NCBI RefSeq assembly: GCF_030283205.1
Contig: NZ_JASNWF010000006.1
Coordinates: 186,001 to 250,000, forward strand
Length of the DNA stretch: 64,000 nt
Direction: 5' to 3'
From: Actinomadura opuntiae
GTDB lineage: Bacteria; Actinomycetota; Actinomycetes; Streptosporangiales; Streptosporangiaceae
Positions within the stretch are counted from its first letter, which is position 1, and every line of letters begins with the position of its first letter. Both the position numbers and the translations under genes were made by a program. Shown here in pieces: positions 41,001-50,225 of this stretch. A model generated the notes under the pieces. It did no database searches, was not told the DNA's origin, and saw nothing but the letters and a program-made list of their open reading frames with translations.

Positions 41001-41777
41001 CTACCCCGTCGGCAGCAGCGCGAGGCGTTCGAAACCGGGCGTCCACCAGCGGGTCCGGTCGGGTGCGACGGCGAACGCCTCGACGCCGGGACGCGCCGCC
41101 GCCCAGCCGCGCGCGGCGTCGCCCATGACGAACGCGGCGGTGGCGAGCGCGTCGACCTCGGTGAGGTGCCGGCCGACGAGGGTGAGGGACGCCAGCGCGG
41201 TGGCGGGCCGCCCGGTGCGGGGGTCGGTGATGTGGTGGCCGCGTTCGGCGATGCCGGACGTCGCCACGGCGAGGTCGGTCCCCGCCACCACGGCGGCCAG
41301 CGCGGCCGGGTCCGCCGGGTCGGCGAGCCCGATCCGCCACGGCTCGCCGGGTGCGGCCTCGCCGCGCGCTTGGACGTCACCGCCGCCGTTCACGCAGTGG
41401 TCGCGGGCGCCCGCGTCGTGCAGGATCGTGGACGCCCGCTCGATCGCCCAGCCCTTCACCAGCCCGCTCGGGTCGAGCCGCCCGGCCGGCGCCGCGCTGA
41501 ACGCCCCGCCCGTGGCCCGCTCCGTCTCCTCGCACAGGGCAAGCACCTCGGCGACCTCCGGGTCGCACTCGCCGAGGCCGATCTCGCGGCGCGCGAGGCG
41601 GCTGACCTGGCTGTCGGCGCGGTAGGTGGAGAAGACGCGGTCCACGCGGTGCAGCCACGCGACGGCCTGCGCGAGCGCCACGGTGATCTCCGGGGTGCGG
41701 GGGGAGCGGATGTCGAAGGAGAACACCGTCCCCATGACGTGCTCGACGTGGTGCACGGACGCGGCATGGTCACGCAT
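41001..41777 (-). CDS. apbE: FAD:protein FMN transferase
   Basis: A 258-residue ApbE-type flavin transferase that attaches FMN to a threonine of partner proteins. Motifs include VEHVMGTVFSFDIRS, DSQVSRLARREIG, PSGLVKGWAIERAS, HCVNGGGDVQARG, GIAERGHHITDPRTG and EVDALATAAFVMG, the last carrying the Mg2+-binding aspartate. There is no signal peptide or lipobox. Its start overlaps the stop of the FMN-binding-domain gene by 8 bases, and that protein is the obvious substrate. Confidence 0.9.
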   Translation of the reverse strand: MRDHAASVHHVEHVMGTVFSFDIRSPRTPEITVALAQAVAWLHRVDRVFSTYRADSQVSRLARREIGLGECDPEVAEVLALCEETERATGGAFSAAPAGRLDPSGLVKGWAIERASTILHDAGARDHCVNGGGDVQARGEAAPGEPWRIGLADPADPAALAAVVAGTDLAVATSGIAERGHHITDPRTGRPATALASLTLVGRHLTEVDALATAAFVMGDAARGWAAARPGVEAFAVAPDRTRWWTPGFERLALLPTG

Positions 41778-42213
41778 GGGCGGCGTCCAACGCGCTCTGC
41801 AGGGACTGGATGTAGCCCTCGCTGGTGTAGGTGGCGCCGGAGACCGAGTCGATGCGCGCGCTGCCCGCCGCGAGCGCCTCCTGGGTGAGCTGCGGCACGG
41901 CGAACTGGTTGATCTCCCGGTCGCGGGGGTTCTCCGTCGGCACCTGCAGCACCTTGACCGCGGTGAGCTTGCCGTTCGCCATCGTGATCTCGACCTGCAC
42001 GGGACCCCAGCGGGTGTCGATCACGTCGCCCTTGTAGGTGCCGCCCGCCTTCCCGGCTGCCGTGGTCGTGGACGACGGCGCCGGGGCCGGTGTCCCGGTC
42101 GTCTGCGGTGCCGCGGCCGCCGCCTTCGCAGTCGTGCTGTGGTGCGGCTTGAACGACAGCAGCAGGACGATGCCCGCCACGGTCGAACCGGTGGTGATCA
42201 AGGCTCTGCGCAC
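41770..42213 (-). CDS. FMN-binding domain protein, membrane-anchored
   Basis: A 147-residue protein: GTG start, one N-terminal helix (about residues 4-20), a Thr/Pro/Ala-rich linker and an FMN_bind domain with DTRWGPVQVEITMANGKLTAV and the flavinylation motif DSVSGATYTS. The threonine of SGAT is where ApbE attaches FMN in this family. The outward-facing domain probably carries electrons from the ferric-reductase-like protein encoded just upstream. GAGGGGCC precedes the GTG at 42213. Confidence 0.88.
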   Translation of the reverse strand: MRRALITTGSTVAGIVLLLSFKPHHSTTAKAAAAAPQTTGTPAPAPSSTTTAAGKAGGTYKGDVIDTRWGPVQVEITMANGKLTAVKVLQVPTENPRDREINQFAVPQLTQEALAAGSARIDSVSGATYTSEGYIQSLQSALDAAHA

Positions 42214-42224
42214 GGAACGGCCCC

Positions 42225-43583
42225 TCAGAACTCGAACGATTCGTGACGGATATGGCGGCGCCGCACGCCCGCCTGCTTCAGCGCCGCGAGCGCGGCGCCG
42301 GTCATCCCGGGCGGCCCGCACAGGTACACGTCCCGGTGCCCGATGTCGGGCACCAGGCCGCGCAGGGCCTGCCCGGTGAGCGGCAGCGAATAGCCGGCCG
42401 GCTCGCTCACGAAGTAGTGCACGCGGGCGCCCCGCGCGGCGGCGATCGCGTCCAGCTCGTCGCGCAACGCCAGGTCCTCCGGGCGGCGCGCCTTGTAGAG
42501 CAGGACGACGTCGCCGGGCAGCGTCTCGAACAGCGTCCGCAGCGGCGTGATGCCGACGCCGCCCGCCAGCAGCAGCGCGCGGTCGTGGTGCGGGCGCGTC
42601 CCGGTGAACCCGCCGTACGGGCCCTCCGCCCACACCCGGGTGCCGGGACGCAGCCGGAAAAGCGCCGCGCTGTGGTCGCCTGCGGCCTTCACGGTGATCC
42701 GCATCCGGCCGTCCCGGACGGGCTCCGACAGCGAGTACGGGTTCGCCGCCCACCACAGGCCGGGCGCGAGGAACCGCCAGCGGAAGAACTGGCCGGGACG
42801 CGCGCGCAGCTCGTCCAGGTGCCGGCCCGTCATGTAGATCGACACGACGCCGGGCGCCTCGGCGTGGACGGCGGCGACCCGCAGGTCGTGCCGCAGCCCC
42901 CGCACGACCGGCATCACGAACCGGAACCACACCAGCACCACCGCGACGCCGCCGTACAGCGCGTACCAGGCGGCCTTCGCCCAGGGGGTGCCGGCGAACT
43001 GGGCGCCGTCGGCCAGCGCGTGCCAGAACGCGAGGTAGATCGCCAGGTAGGTGGCGAAGTGCAGGTAGTACCAGGTCTCGTAGCGCAGCCGGCGGCGCGC
43101 GGCCCGCGCCGAGGTGATCCCGACGCCGAGCAGCAGCAGGAACCCGAGCGTCCCCTTGATCATTTCCGGGTAGTCGAAGACGATCGTGGCCGTCTGGTGC
43201 ACCACGTCGGTGCGCGCCGTCACCGCGTAGCCCCAGATGATCAGCAGCGCGTGCGCGCAGGCGAGGCAGACGGTGTACCGGCCGCCCATCGCGTGCCAGC
43301 GCGCCAGCCGGTCGGTCCCGACGCCGCGCTCCAGCGCCGGGATCCGCGCCATCAGCGCGAGCAGCACGGCGCAGCCGTAGCCCGCCATCAGCCCGGTGAC
43401 GCGGCCCGCCTCGGTCAGCCAGCCGTCCAGGCCGGTGACCGACCGGGTGCCGTGCCACCACAGCAGCAGCACGGCCGCCGCGCCCGCGTAGATCAGCACC
43501 TGCGGCCACGAGGAGGGGGCGCGCCATGCCGGGCGCGGGGCCGGCGGGGCGATCCGCCCGATGTCATGCCTGGTCGTGGTCAT
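42225..43583 (-). CDS. Ferric reductase-like transmembrane oxidoreductase
   Basis: A 452-residue protein. Six membrane helices (about residues 27-215) carry paired histidines in RWHAMGGRYTVCLACAHALL and YYLHFATYLAIYLAFWHAL, expected to hold two hemes. A ferredoxin-reductase-type cytoplasmic part follows with RPGQFFRWRF (FAD site), ALLLAGGVGITPLR and DVYLCGPPGM (NAD(P)H site). It would move electrons from NAD(P)H across the membrane. ATG 43583; 12 bases separate its stop from the FMN-binding gene. It is divergent from the two-component system at 43699. Confidence 0.88.
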   Translation of the reverse strand: MTTTRHDIGRIAPPAPRPAWRAPSSWPQVLIYAGAAAVLLLWWHGTRSVTGLDGWLTEAGRVTGLMAGYGCAVLLALMARIPALERGVGTDRLARWHAMGGRYTVCLACAHALLIIWGYAVTARTDVVHQTATIVFDYPEMIKGTLGFLLLLGVGITSARAARRRLRYETWYYLHFATYLAIYLAFWHALADGAQFAGTPWAKAAWYALYGGVAVVLVWFRFVMPVVRGLRHDLRVAAVHAEAPGVVSIYMTGRHLDELRARPGQFFRWRFLAPGLWWAANPYSLSEPVRDGRMRITVKAAGDHSAALFRLRPGTRVWAEGPYGGFTGTRPHHDRALLLAGGVGITPLRTLFETLPGDVVLLYKARRPEDLALRDELDAIAAARGARVHYFVSEPAGYSLPLTGQALRGLVPDIGHRDVYLCGPPGMTGAALAALKQAGVRRRHIRHESFEF

Positions 43584-43698
43584 GCCGGTCACCCTGCCAA
43601 CGCAATTTCTGAGGTTCTTCTGATTCCTGGGGGAACAGGGGCACTGAGAGGTTTCTCTGAGGAAACGCAGAGGTTGGGGAGGGAGGCTGGGCCGCATC

Positions 43699-44442
43699 AT
43701 GAGCACTCCCGAACCCGCGGGCGCCGGACTGCGCCGGGCCGACGGGACGCCCGTCCGCGTCCTGGTCGTCGACGACGAACCCGATCTCGCCGAGGTGCTG
43801 TCGCGCGTGCTGGCGTCCGAGGGCTGGTCGGTGCGCACCGCCGGCGACGGCGCGGGCGCGCTCGCCGCGGCCCGCGAGTTCCACCCGGACGCCGTCGTCC
43901 TGGACGTGATGCTGCCCGACCTCGGCGGCCTGGAGGTGCTGAAGCGGCTGCGCGCCGCCGCCCCCGACGTCTGCGTGCTCTTCCTCACCGCGCGGGACGC
44001 CGTCGAGGACCGCATCGCCGGGATCACCGCCGGCGGCGACGACTACGTCACCAAGCCGTTCAGCCTGGAGGAGGTCCTCGCCCGGCTGCGCGGCCTGCTG
44101 CGCCGCGCCGGGATGACCCGCCAGTCGGGCACGGCCGGGCTGCTGACCGTCGGCGGCCTGGCCATGGACGAGGAGGCCCGCGAGGTCACCCGGGACGGCG
44201 AGCTCGTCGAGCTGACCCCGACCGAGTTCGAGCTGCTGCGGTTCCTGATGCGCAACCCGCGCCGGGTGCTGTCCAAGGCGCAGATCCTCGACCGCGTCTG
44301 GGACTACGACTTCGGCGGCCAGGCGCACGTGGTCGAGCTGTACATCAGCTACCTGCGCAAGAAGATCGACGCGGGCCGGACGCCGATGATCCACACCGTC
44401 CGGGGCGTCGGGTACGTGCTGAAGCCGCCGGGGCTCTCGTGA
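43699..44442 (+). CDS. OmpR/PhoB-family response regulator
   Basis: A 247-residue regulator with receiver domain (residues about 18-132; VVDDEPDLA, phospho-acceptor D69 in AVVLDVMLPD, lysine in YVTKPFS) and a winged helix (ELTPTEFELLRFLMRNPRRV to VRGVGYVLKPPG). Its stop overlaps the kinase start as GTGA. It lies divergent from the ferric-reductase/FMN/ApbE operon with a 115-bp shared gap, so this operon is the likeliest target. Confidence 0.88.
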   Translation: MSTPEPAGAGLRRADGTPVRVLVVDDEPDLAEVLSRVLASEGWSVRTAGDGAGALAAAREFHPDAVVLDVMLPDLGGLEVLKRLRAAAPDVCVLFLTARDAVEDRIAGITAGGDDYVTKPFSLEEVLARLRGLLRRAGMTRQSGTAGLLTVGGLAMDEEAREVTRDGELVELTPTEFELLRFLMRNPRRVLSKAQILDRVWDYDFGGQAHVVELYISYLRKKIDAGRTPMIHTVRGVGYVLKPPGLS

Positions 44443-45857
44443 GGGTGCCGCGCGTCCGGACGCTGCGGGCCCGGCTGACGGCGGGGCTGGTCGTCCTGCT
44501 GGCGCTGAGCTGCCTGGCGGTCGGCGTCGCCACCACCGCCGCGCTCGACCGGTTCCTGGTCGGCCGGATCGACGAGCAGCTCGCGGCGACCGGCGGGCAC
44601 TTCCCGGCCAGCCTGGAACACGAGCGCCGCCCCGACGCCGACAACCGGCCCGACTCGCGCGGGCAGGCGTCCGGGACGTGCGGCGCGCGGCTGTTCCAGG
44701 GGCAGGTCACCCGGGCCGCGGTCGTGCGCGGCCCGAACGTCGAAGGGGTGCCGCTGAGCACCGGCGACGCCCGCGCACTGGCGGCGCTGCCGCCGGACGG
44801 CGAGGGCCATGACGTGGAGCTGTCGGCGCTCGGCGACTACCGGATGGCGGCGGTCCGCGGCGACGACGGCGACGTGCTGGTCACCGGCCTGCCGCTGCGG
44901 CCGGTCGAGGAGACCGTGCACCGGCTGGAACGGGTGGAGCTCATCGTGTTCGCCGCGGTGCTGATCGCGGCCGGGATCGCGGCGGCGGCGTGGGTGCGGC
45001 TCGCGCTGCGGCCGCTGCGCCGCGTCGCCGCCACGGCGTCCCGCGTGACGGAGCTGCCGCTGGCCAGCGGCGAGGTCGCGATGCCCGACCGCGTCCCCGA
45101 CACCGATCCCGGCACCGAGGTCGGACGGGTCGGCGCCGCGCTGAACCGGATGCTCGGGCACGTGGAGGGCGCGCTCGCCCGCCGGCACGCGAGCGAGGAG
45201 CGGCTGCGCCGGTTCGCCGCGGACGCCAGCCACGAGCTGCGCACCCCGGTCGCGGCGATCCGGGGCCACGCCGAGCTGGCGCTGCGCACCCGCGACGGCG
45301 TCCCCTCGGACGTGCGGCACGCGCTCGGCCGGATCGAGGCCGAGTCGGTCCGGATGACCGAGCTGGTCGACGACCTGCTGCTGCTCGCCCGGCTGGACGC
45401 GGGGCGCCCGCTGGAGTCCGAGCCGGTCGACCTGACCCGGCTCGTCCTGGACGCCACGAGCGACGCCCGCGCCGCCGGCCCGGACCACCGCTGGGAGATG
45501 GTGCTGCCCGAGGAGCCGGTCACGGTCACGGGGGACGGCCGCCGGCTGCACCAGCTGCTGGCCAACCTGCTGGCCAACGCCCGCACCCACACCCCGCCCG
45601 GCACGCACGTCACCGTCCGGCTCACCCGGCGGGACGCCGCCGTGGTGCTGGAGGTGGAGGACGACGGGCCGGGCGTCCCGGCGGAGATCCGCGACGAGAT
45701 CTTCGACCGGTTCGTGCGGGCCGGCCACGGCCGCTCCCGCGCGGCCGGCGGGACCGGCCTCGGGCTGGCGATCGTCCAGGCGGTCGCCGCCGCGCACGCC
45801 GGCCGGGCCGAGCTGGCCGGCCGCTCGACGTTCCGCATCACCCTGCCGGGCGCCTGA
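44439..45857 (+). CDS. Two-transmembrane sensor histidine kinase
   Basis: A 472-residue kinase: helix 1 (about residues 12-32), an extracytoplasmic loop of about 130 residues with a lone cysteine-containing patch SGTCGARLFQG, helix 2 (about 165-187), HAMP, H-box ADASHELRTPV with H265, N-box LLANLLANARTHTPPG and G-box AGGTGLGLAIVQAV. The GTG start overlaps the regulator stop. It ends exactly one base before the convergent LCP gene. Confidence 0.87.
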   Translation: MRVPRVRTLRARLTAGLVVLLALSCLAVGVATTAALDRFLVGRIDEQLAATGGHFPASLEHERRPDADNRPDSRGQASGTCGARLFQGQVTRAAVVRGPNVEGVPLSTGDARALAALPPDGEGHDVELSALGDYRMAAVRGDDGDVLVTGLPLRPVEETVHRLERVELIVFAAVLIAAGIAAAAWVRLALRPLRRVAATASRVTELPLASGEVAMPDRVPDTDPGTEVGRVGAALNRMLGHVEGALARRHASEERLRRFAADASHELRTPVAAIRGHAELALRTRDGVPSDVRHALGRIEAESVRMTELVDDLLLLARLDAGRPLESEPVDLTRLVLDATSDARAAGPDHRWEMVLPEEPVTVTGDGRRLHQLLANLLANARTHTPPGTHVTVRLTRRDAAVVLEVEDDGPGVPAEIRDEIFDRFVRAGHGRSRAAGGTGLGLAIVQAVAAAHAGRAELAGRSTFRITLPGA

Positions 45858-47276
45858 TCAGGCTCCGGTGTTGCAGATGTCGCCGTCGGCGTGGATCTCG
45901 CCCTGCAGCGTCGGGATGCCCGCCTTCTTCTTCTCCTTCACCGCGGTGAAGGAGGTGCCGAGGACGAGGTTGACCACCCCCGGCCCGGCCTTGGGGTACA
46001 GCGCCTTCCTCGCGCCCGGGACCACGGCGGCGAGCGCGGCGGCCTGCTGCTGGGAGCCCTGCGCGTAGTACACGCCCGTCGTCCGCCGGGTGCTCATGGT
46101 CTCCGTGCCGACGATCTTGAAGCCCTGCCCCGTGAGCTGCTTGGCGACCTTCGCCGCGGTGCTCGCCCGGCCGGTGGCGTTGTAGAGCCGCACGTTCACC
46201 GGCCCCGCGGTCTTCTTCGCCGCGGCCTCGAGGGACTGGTCCTGCCGGACGGCGGTGAAGAACCGGCCGGCGTCGGGCTGGAGCAGCGCCACCCGGTTCG
46301 GGTCGGGCGCGTAGGCGGCCACCGGGACGGTGACGAAGTCCAGCCTGCCGGCGGTGAGGCCGTGCATGCTCCGCGCGATCTTCACCATGGTGCCGAGGTC
46401 GAGGCCCTCGTCGGTGGTCAGCGACTTGGTGCCGGCCTCGGCCAGGTCGTAGACCTTCTTCGGGTCGGTCAGCGTCCCGGCGCTGAGGACCTTGTTCGCC
46501 AGCGACCCCATGAACTGCTGCTGCCGCTTGATCCGCTGCAGGTCGGACTCGTCGCCGAGGCCGTGCCGGTCGCGGACGTAGGCCAGCGCCGTCTCGCCCT
46601 GGATGGTGTGCTTGCCCCTGGCCAGGTGCAGCTTGGAGTCCTTGTCGTTCACGTCCTGCGGCAGGCAGACCTCCACGCCGCCGACCGCCTCGGTGACGGC
46701 CTTGAAGCTGGTGAAGTCGACCTGCATGAAGTGGTCGATCTTGATGTGGGTCAGGTTCTCGATCGTCTTGACCGTGCAGGACGCGCCGCCGTTGGTGAAC
46801 GAGCTGTTGATCATCCCGACCGCCGCGGCGGGCGAGCTGGTGCCGTCGGTGCGCCGGCAGGCCGGGATCGGCACCATCAGGTCGCGCGGGAAGCTCATGC
46901 CCATCGCCTGCTTCCCGCCCGGCGACAGGTGCAGCAGGATCATCGTGTCCGACCGGGGCGGGTCGTTCTTCATGCCGCGCCCGTACTTGGCGTTGGCGCC
47001 GGCGCGGCTGTCGGTGCCGAGCATCAGGATGTTCAGCGCGCTGTTCAGCTTCGGCGGGCGGTTGCCGCCGATCAGCTTGTCGGTGTCCTCGTGGTCGATG
47101 TTGTGCTGGAGCTGCCAGTAGAACCCGTAGCCGGCGGCGCCGGCGAGGACGACCAGCACGGCGGTGGCGATCGCGACCCACTTCAGCACCCGCCGGCCGC
47201 GCCTGCGGGGCGGCGCCGGATCGGGGTCGGGTTCCACCTCGTCCGCGTAGTCAAGGTACGTCGGGTTGCTGCTCAT
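45858..47276 (-). CDS. LCP (LytR-CpsA-Psr) family glycopolymer transferase
   Basis: A 472-residue membrane protein: acidic N-terminus, one helix (about residues 33-53), the LCP catalytic domain and a C-terminal LytR_C domain. Catalytic-site features are LGTDSRAG, PRSDTMILLHLSP, MGMSFPRDLMVPIP and ALAYVRDRHG with DLQRIKRQQQF. LCP enzymes transfer lipid-linked glycopolymers such as teichoic acid or arabinogalactan to peptidoglycan. ATG 47276 was chosen; a GTG at 47309 adds eleven residues. The C-terminal domain has VNVRLYNATGRASTAAKVAKQL. Confidence 0.88.
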   Translation of the reverse strand: MSSNPTYLDYADEVEPDPDPAPPRRRGRRVLKWVAIATAVLVVLAGAAGYGFYWQLQHNIDHEDTDKLIGGNRPPKLNSALNILMLGTDSRAGANAKYGRGMKNDPPRSDTMILLHLSPGGKQAMGMSFPRDLMVPIPACRRTDGTSSPAAAVGMINSSFTNGGASCTVKTIENLTHIKIDHFMQVDFTSFKAVTEAVGGVEVCLPQDVNDKDSKLHLARGKHTIQGETALAYVRDRHGLGDESDLQRIKRQQQFMGSLANKVLSAGTLTDPKKVYDLAEAGTKSLTTDEGLDLGTMVKIARSMHGLTAGRLDFVTVPVAAYAPDPNRVALLQPDAGRFFTAVRQDQSLEAAAKKTAGPVNVRLYNATGRASTAAKVAKQLTGQGFKIVGTETMSTRRTTGVYYAQGSQQQAAALAAVVPGARKALYPKAGPGVVNLVLGTSFTAVKEKKKAGIPTLQGEIHADGDICNTGA

Positions 47277-47475
47277 CGGCTCCAGCGACTCCGTCTGAAT
47301 CGTGAGCACCGGTCAGCGGCCACCGCGCTCAATCGAACTCTGTCAAACACGTGACTCAGACGACAGTATCCTCTACCCTCACCGCCCACGGAACGATGCT
47401 CACGAGGTCGGCTGGAACCACTCCGCTGCGTCACCGGCCCGGATCGGCCCCGGACGCTCTTCGCGGGCGGGCCGG

Positions 47476-48114
47476 TCAGTCGTCGAGCAGGCCGTCGCGG
47501 TGCGCCTCGCGGTACAGCGCGATCCGGTTGGACGCGTCGCGGCCCGCCCTGGCGTACTTCTCCCGGGCCCGCTCCAGGTACTGCTTGACGGTGTGCTCGC
47601 TGATGCCCATCTGGCGGGCGACGGCGGCGCGGGTGAGGCCGCCGAGCCACAGCCGCATCGTCCGCAGCTCCTGCTCGGAGAACTGCGGGCGGCAGGGCGC
47701 GGTCCCCGGCTCGGGCGGCGCCGGGGCCCGGGCGGCCGGGGCGTCGCCGGCCGCCGCGAGGATGGCGTCGACGAGCCGGCGCCGGCCCTCCGCGGACTCC
47801 TTGCGCACGAACGCGCGGGCGCCCGCCAGCTCGGCGCGGCGGGCGAGGCCGGCCTCGGCGAGCTGGGAGAACACGACGATGCGGTGGCCGGCCGCGGCGA
47901 GCTCGGCGATCCGCTCGAACGCCGCCTCGCCGCCGATCCGCGGGTCGATGACCAGCACGTCGGGGGCGAGCGCCGGGTCCAGGCCGTCGATGGTGGCGGC
48001 GGTGTCGACGATCTCGACGGGGCGCGGGTCGCCGTCGATCCAGGCGCGGACGCCGGACAGCACCACATCGTGGTCGTCGACGACGGCGACGGTGACGCGG
48101 CGGGTGGGAGCCAT
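47476..48114 (-). CDS. Orphan LuxR-type response regulator
   Basis: A 212-residue regulator with a receiver-like domain (VVDDHDVVL, candidate phospho-acceptor in DVLVIDPRIGG, lysine in FVRKES) and a C-terminal LuxR helix-turn-helix, EQELRTMRLWLGGLTRAAVARQMGISEHTVKQYLE, split by an Ala/Pro-rich linker. No kinase is adjacent. It is divergent from the SARP gene at 48443 and close to the lasso peptide operon, so it is a candidate pathway regulator. The start ATG at 48114 has only a weak ribosome site. Confidence 0.8.
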   Translation of the reverse strand: MAPTRRVTVAVVDDHDVVLSGVRAWIDGDPRPVEIVDTAATIDGLDPALAPDVLVIDPRIGGEAAFERIAELAAAGHRIVVFSQLAEAGLARRAELAGARAFVRKESAEGRRRLVDAILAAAGDAPAARAPAPPEPGTAPCRPQFSEQELRTMRLWLGGLTRAAVARQMGISEHTVKQYLERAREKYARAGRDASNRIALYREAHRDGLLDD

Positions 48115-48442
48115 CGGGGTGCGGGTTCGACCTTTGCTCGGACGGGGGGCGTGGCGGCAGGGACTGGCGACAGGGGCGTGGCGGCGGGGGCGGGCCGGCG
48201 GGAGCGTGCTCGTTCGAGGGCGTGCGTCAGGGCGGTCTGCTCGGCGGGGGGCGACAACCCCTCGATCTTACTGAGAGAGACCGTTCCGTCATAGAGAGTT
48301 TCCTTTGGCTCCTCGGTGACGCCCGCTACCTCGCGCAGGGCGGAGGCCATGACCCCCGAACGACCGTCATGACAGACATCCCGACTCTGCGCAAACTGAG
48401 CTGTACTGCCGATGCAGCCGTACGGACGCAGGGGGGAGCCAC
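48115..48442. other. Divergent control region between two regulators
   Basis: This 328-bp gap separates the orphan LuxR-type regulator from the SARP gene. On the minus strand an open frame starts at 48350 (ASALREVAGVTEEPKETLYD) and runs out of frame into the regulator gene; whether its first 80 codons are coding is unclear. No operator or promoter hexamers stand out by eye. Confidence 0.4.
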
Positions 48443-49216
48443 ATGGACGGGGTCGGTCTCAAGGTGCTCGGGCCGCTGGAGGCCGTGGTGGACGGACGGC
48501 GGGTGGAGCTGCCGAAGGGCGGCCAGCGGGTGCTGCTCGCCGCGCTGGCGCTGAACGCGGGGCAGGTCGTCCCGGTCGAGCACCTGTTGGACCACATGTG
48601 GGGCGACCGGCTGCCCGACCGGCCGCGCGGGGCGCTGTACTCCTGCGTCTCCCGGCTGCGGCAGTGGCTCGATCGGCACTCGCCCGGGTCCGCGGAGCTG
48701 CTGACCACCTCGTCCGGCGGCTACGTGCTGGAGCTCGGGCCCGGCCGGCTGGACCTGCTGCGCTTCCGCGCGCTGACGCGCGAGGCCGCCGCGGCCGGGG
48801 AGCGGGGCGACCTTGCCGCCCAGTCGGCGGTCCTGCGGGAGGCGCTGGCGCTGTGGCGCGGGCCGGTGCTGGCGAACGTGCGGTCCGACACGCTCCAGCA
48901 GACCGAGGTGCCGAGGCTGACCGAGGAGTACCTGCGGGCGGTGGAGCGGCGCTGCGAGGTCGGGCTGGAGCTCGGGGAGCACGACGGCATGGTGGGGGAG
49001 CTGCGGGCGCTGACCGACCGGTACCCGTTCCGGGAGCGGTTCTGGTGGCAGCTGATGCTGGCGCTGTCGCGGTCGGGCCGCCGCGTCGAGGCGCTCGCGG
49101 CGTACCGGAAGGTCAGCTCTCAGCTGCGCGACGAGTTCGGCGTCGATCCCGATCTCGAACTGCGCCGCCTGCAGATGGCGATCCTCCGCGACGACCATTC
49201 GGTCCTTTCGCTGTGA
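48443..49216 (+). CDS. SARP/AfsR-type transcription activator
   Basis: A 257-residue regulator with an N-terminal OmpR-like winged helix (LKVLGPLEAVVDGRRVELPKGGQ to GALYSCVSRLRQWL) and a bacterial transcriptional activation domain (about residues 100-250; LDLLRFRALTREAA, ERFWWQLMLALSRSGRRVEA). This is the short SARP layout of pathway activators for antibiotic clusters. ATG 48443 follows GGGGGGAG. It lies about 2 kb upstream of the lasso operon with one gene between, so it may activate it; no heptamer repeat was confirmed there. Confidence 0.85.
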   Translation: MDGVGLKVLGPLEAVVDGRRVELPKGGQRVLLAALALNAGQVVPVEHLLDHMWGDRLPDRPRGALYSCVSRLRQWLDRHSPGSAELLTTSSGGYVLELGPGRLDLLRFRALTREAAAAGERGDLAAQSAVLREALALWRGPVLANVRSDTLQQTEVPRLTEEYLRAVERRCEVGLELGEHDGMVGELRALTDRYPFRERFWWQLMLALSRSGRRVEALAAYRKVSSQLRDEFGVDPDLELRRLQMAILRDDHSVLSL

Positions 49217-49220
49217 CCCT

Positions 49221-50225
49221 TCAGTATTCGATTGTTTCGGCGAGCATCGTCTTGGCCAGCAGTTCGTAGGAGCGCAGGCGCTCGTCGTAGTCGTGGACGA
49301 GCGTCAGCACCATGAGTTCATCGGCCTCCGTCCGCGCGAGCAGATCGTTCAGGCGCTCCCGGACGGTTTCCGGATCGCCGATCACGTGATGGGCCATGTG
49401 CTCGCGCAGCATCGCCTCCTCATCGGCCGTCCAGTGGATTTTCGCGGCGTCTTCCGGTGTGACGTTCGGCGCGTTCCGCGTGCCCTTCAGAGATTGGTCG
49501 ACGATCACTCTGGACGGCCCGGCGAGCCATTCGGCGTGCGCGGCGGAATCGGCGACGATGACCGACGCGGCGAGCAGCGTGCGCGGCTCGGGGAACGCCG
49601 CGGACGGCCGGAACGCGTCACGGTAGGCGCGCAGCGCGGCTTCGGCGTTGAGCGGGCGGATGTGGTGCGCGAACGCGAACGGCAGCCCCAGCTCGCCGGC
49701 GAACCGGCCGTTGTCGACGCTGGAGCCGAGCAGCCACACGTCCGGCGCGCCGCCCGCCGCCGGGACCGCGACGACCGGGTCGCCGGGCCGCGGCGACAGC
49801 AGCGCGACCAGCTCGCGGACCTGGTCCCGGTAGGCCTGCGACCCGGGCGGGCTGCTGACCCGGCGCAGCGCCTTCGCCGTGGTCATGTCGGTGCCGGGGG
49901 AGCGGCCGACGCCGAGGTCGATGCGGCCGGGGCTGAGCGCCTCCAGCGTCCCGAACTGCTCGGCGACGACCAGCGGCGGATGGTTGGGCAGCATGACGCC
50001 GCCGGAGCCGACCCTGATCCGGGACGTGGCGGCGGCGATGTGCGCGACGAGCACCGGCGGGGCGCAACTGGCGATGAACGGGGCGTTGTGGTGCTCGGCG
50101 ACCCAGTACCGGTGGTACCCCATCCGCTCGGCCTCCGGCGCGGTCCGCAGCGACTCGCGCAGCGCCCGCGACGGCGACGATCCCTGCCACACGGGCGCGG
50201 TGTCGAGAATGGAAACAAGGGTCAT
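49221..50225 (-). CDS. LLM-class flavin-dependent oxidoreductase
   Basis: A 334-residue bacterial-luciferase-like monooxygenase of the MsnO8-type group: SILDTAPVWQGSSPSRALRE, RYWVAEHHNAPFIAS, SRIRVGSGGVMLPNHPPLVV and LGVGRSPGTD. These enzymes use reduced FMN and oxygen on various small molecules. It converges with the SARP gene (4 bp apart) and is divergent from the lasso precursor. Involvement in lasso peptide tailoring is possible but not needed for the predicted product. Confidence 0.87.
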   Translation of the reverse strand: MTLVSILDTAPVWQGSSPSRALRESLRTAPEAERMGYHRYWVAEHHNAPFIASCAPPVLVAHIAAATSRIRVGSGGVMLPNHPPLVVAEQFGTLEALSPGRIDLGVGRSPGTDMTTAKALRRVSSPPGSQAYRDQVRELVALLSPRPGDPVVAVPAAGGAPDVWLLGSSVDNGRFAGELGLPFAFAHHIRPLNAEAALRAYRDAFRPSAAFPEPRTLLAASVIVADSAAHAEWLAGPSRVIVDQSLKGTRNAPNVTPEDAAKIHWTADEEAMLREHMAHHVIGDPETVRERLNDLLARTEADELMVLTLVHDYDERLRSYELLAKTMLAETIEY

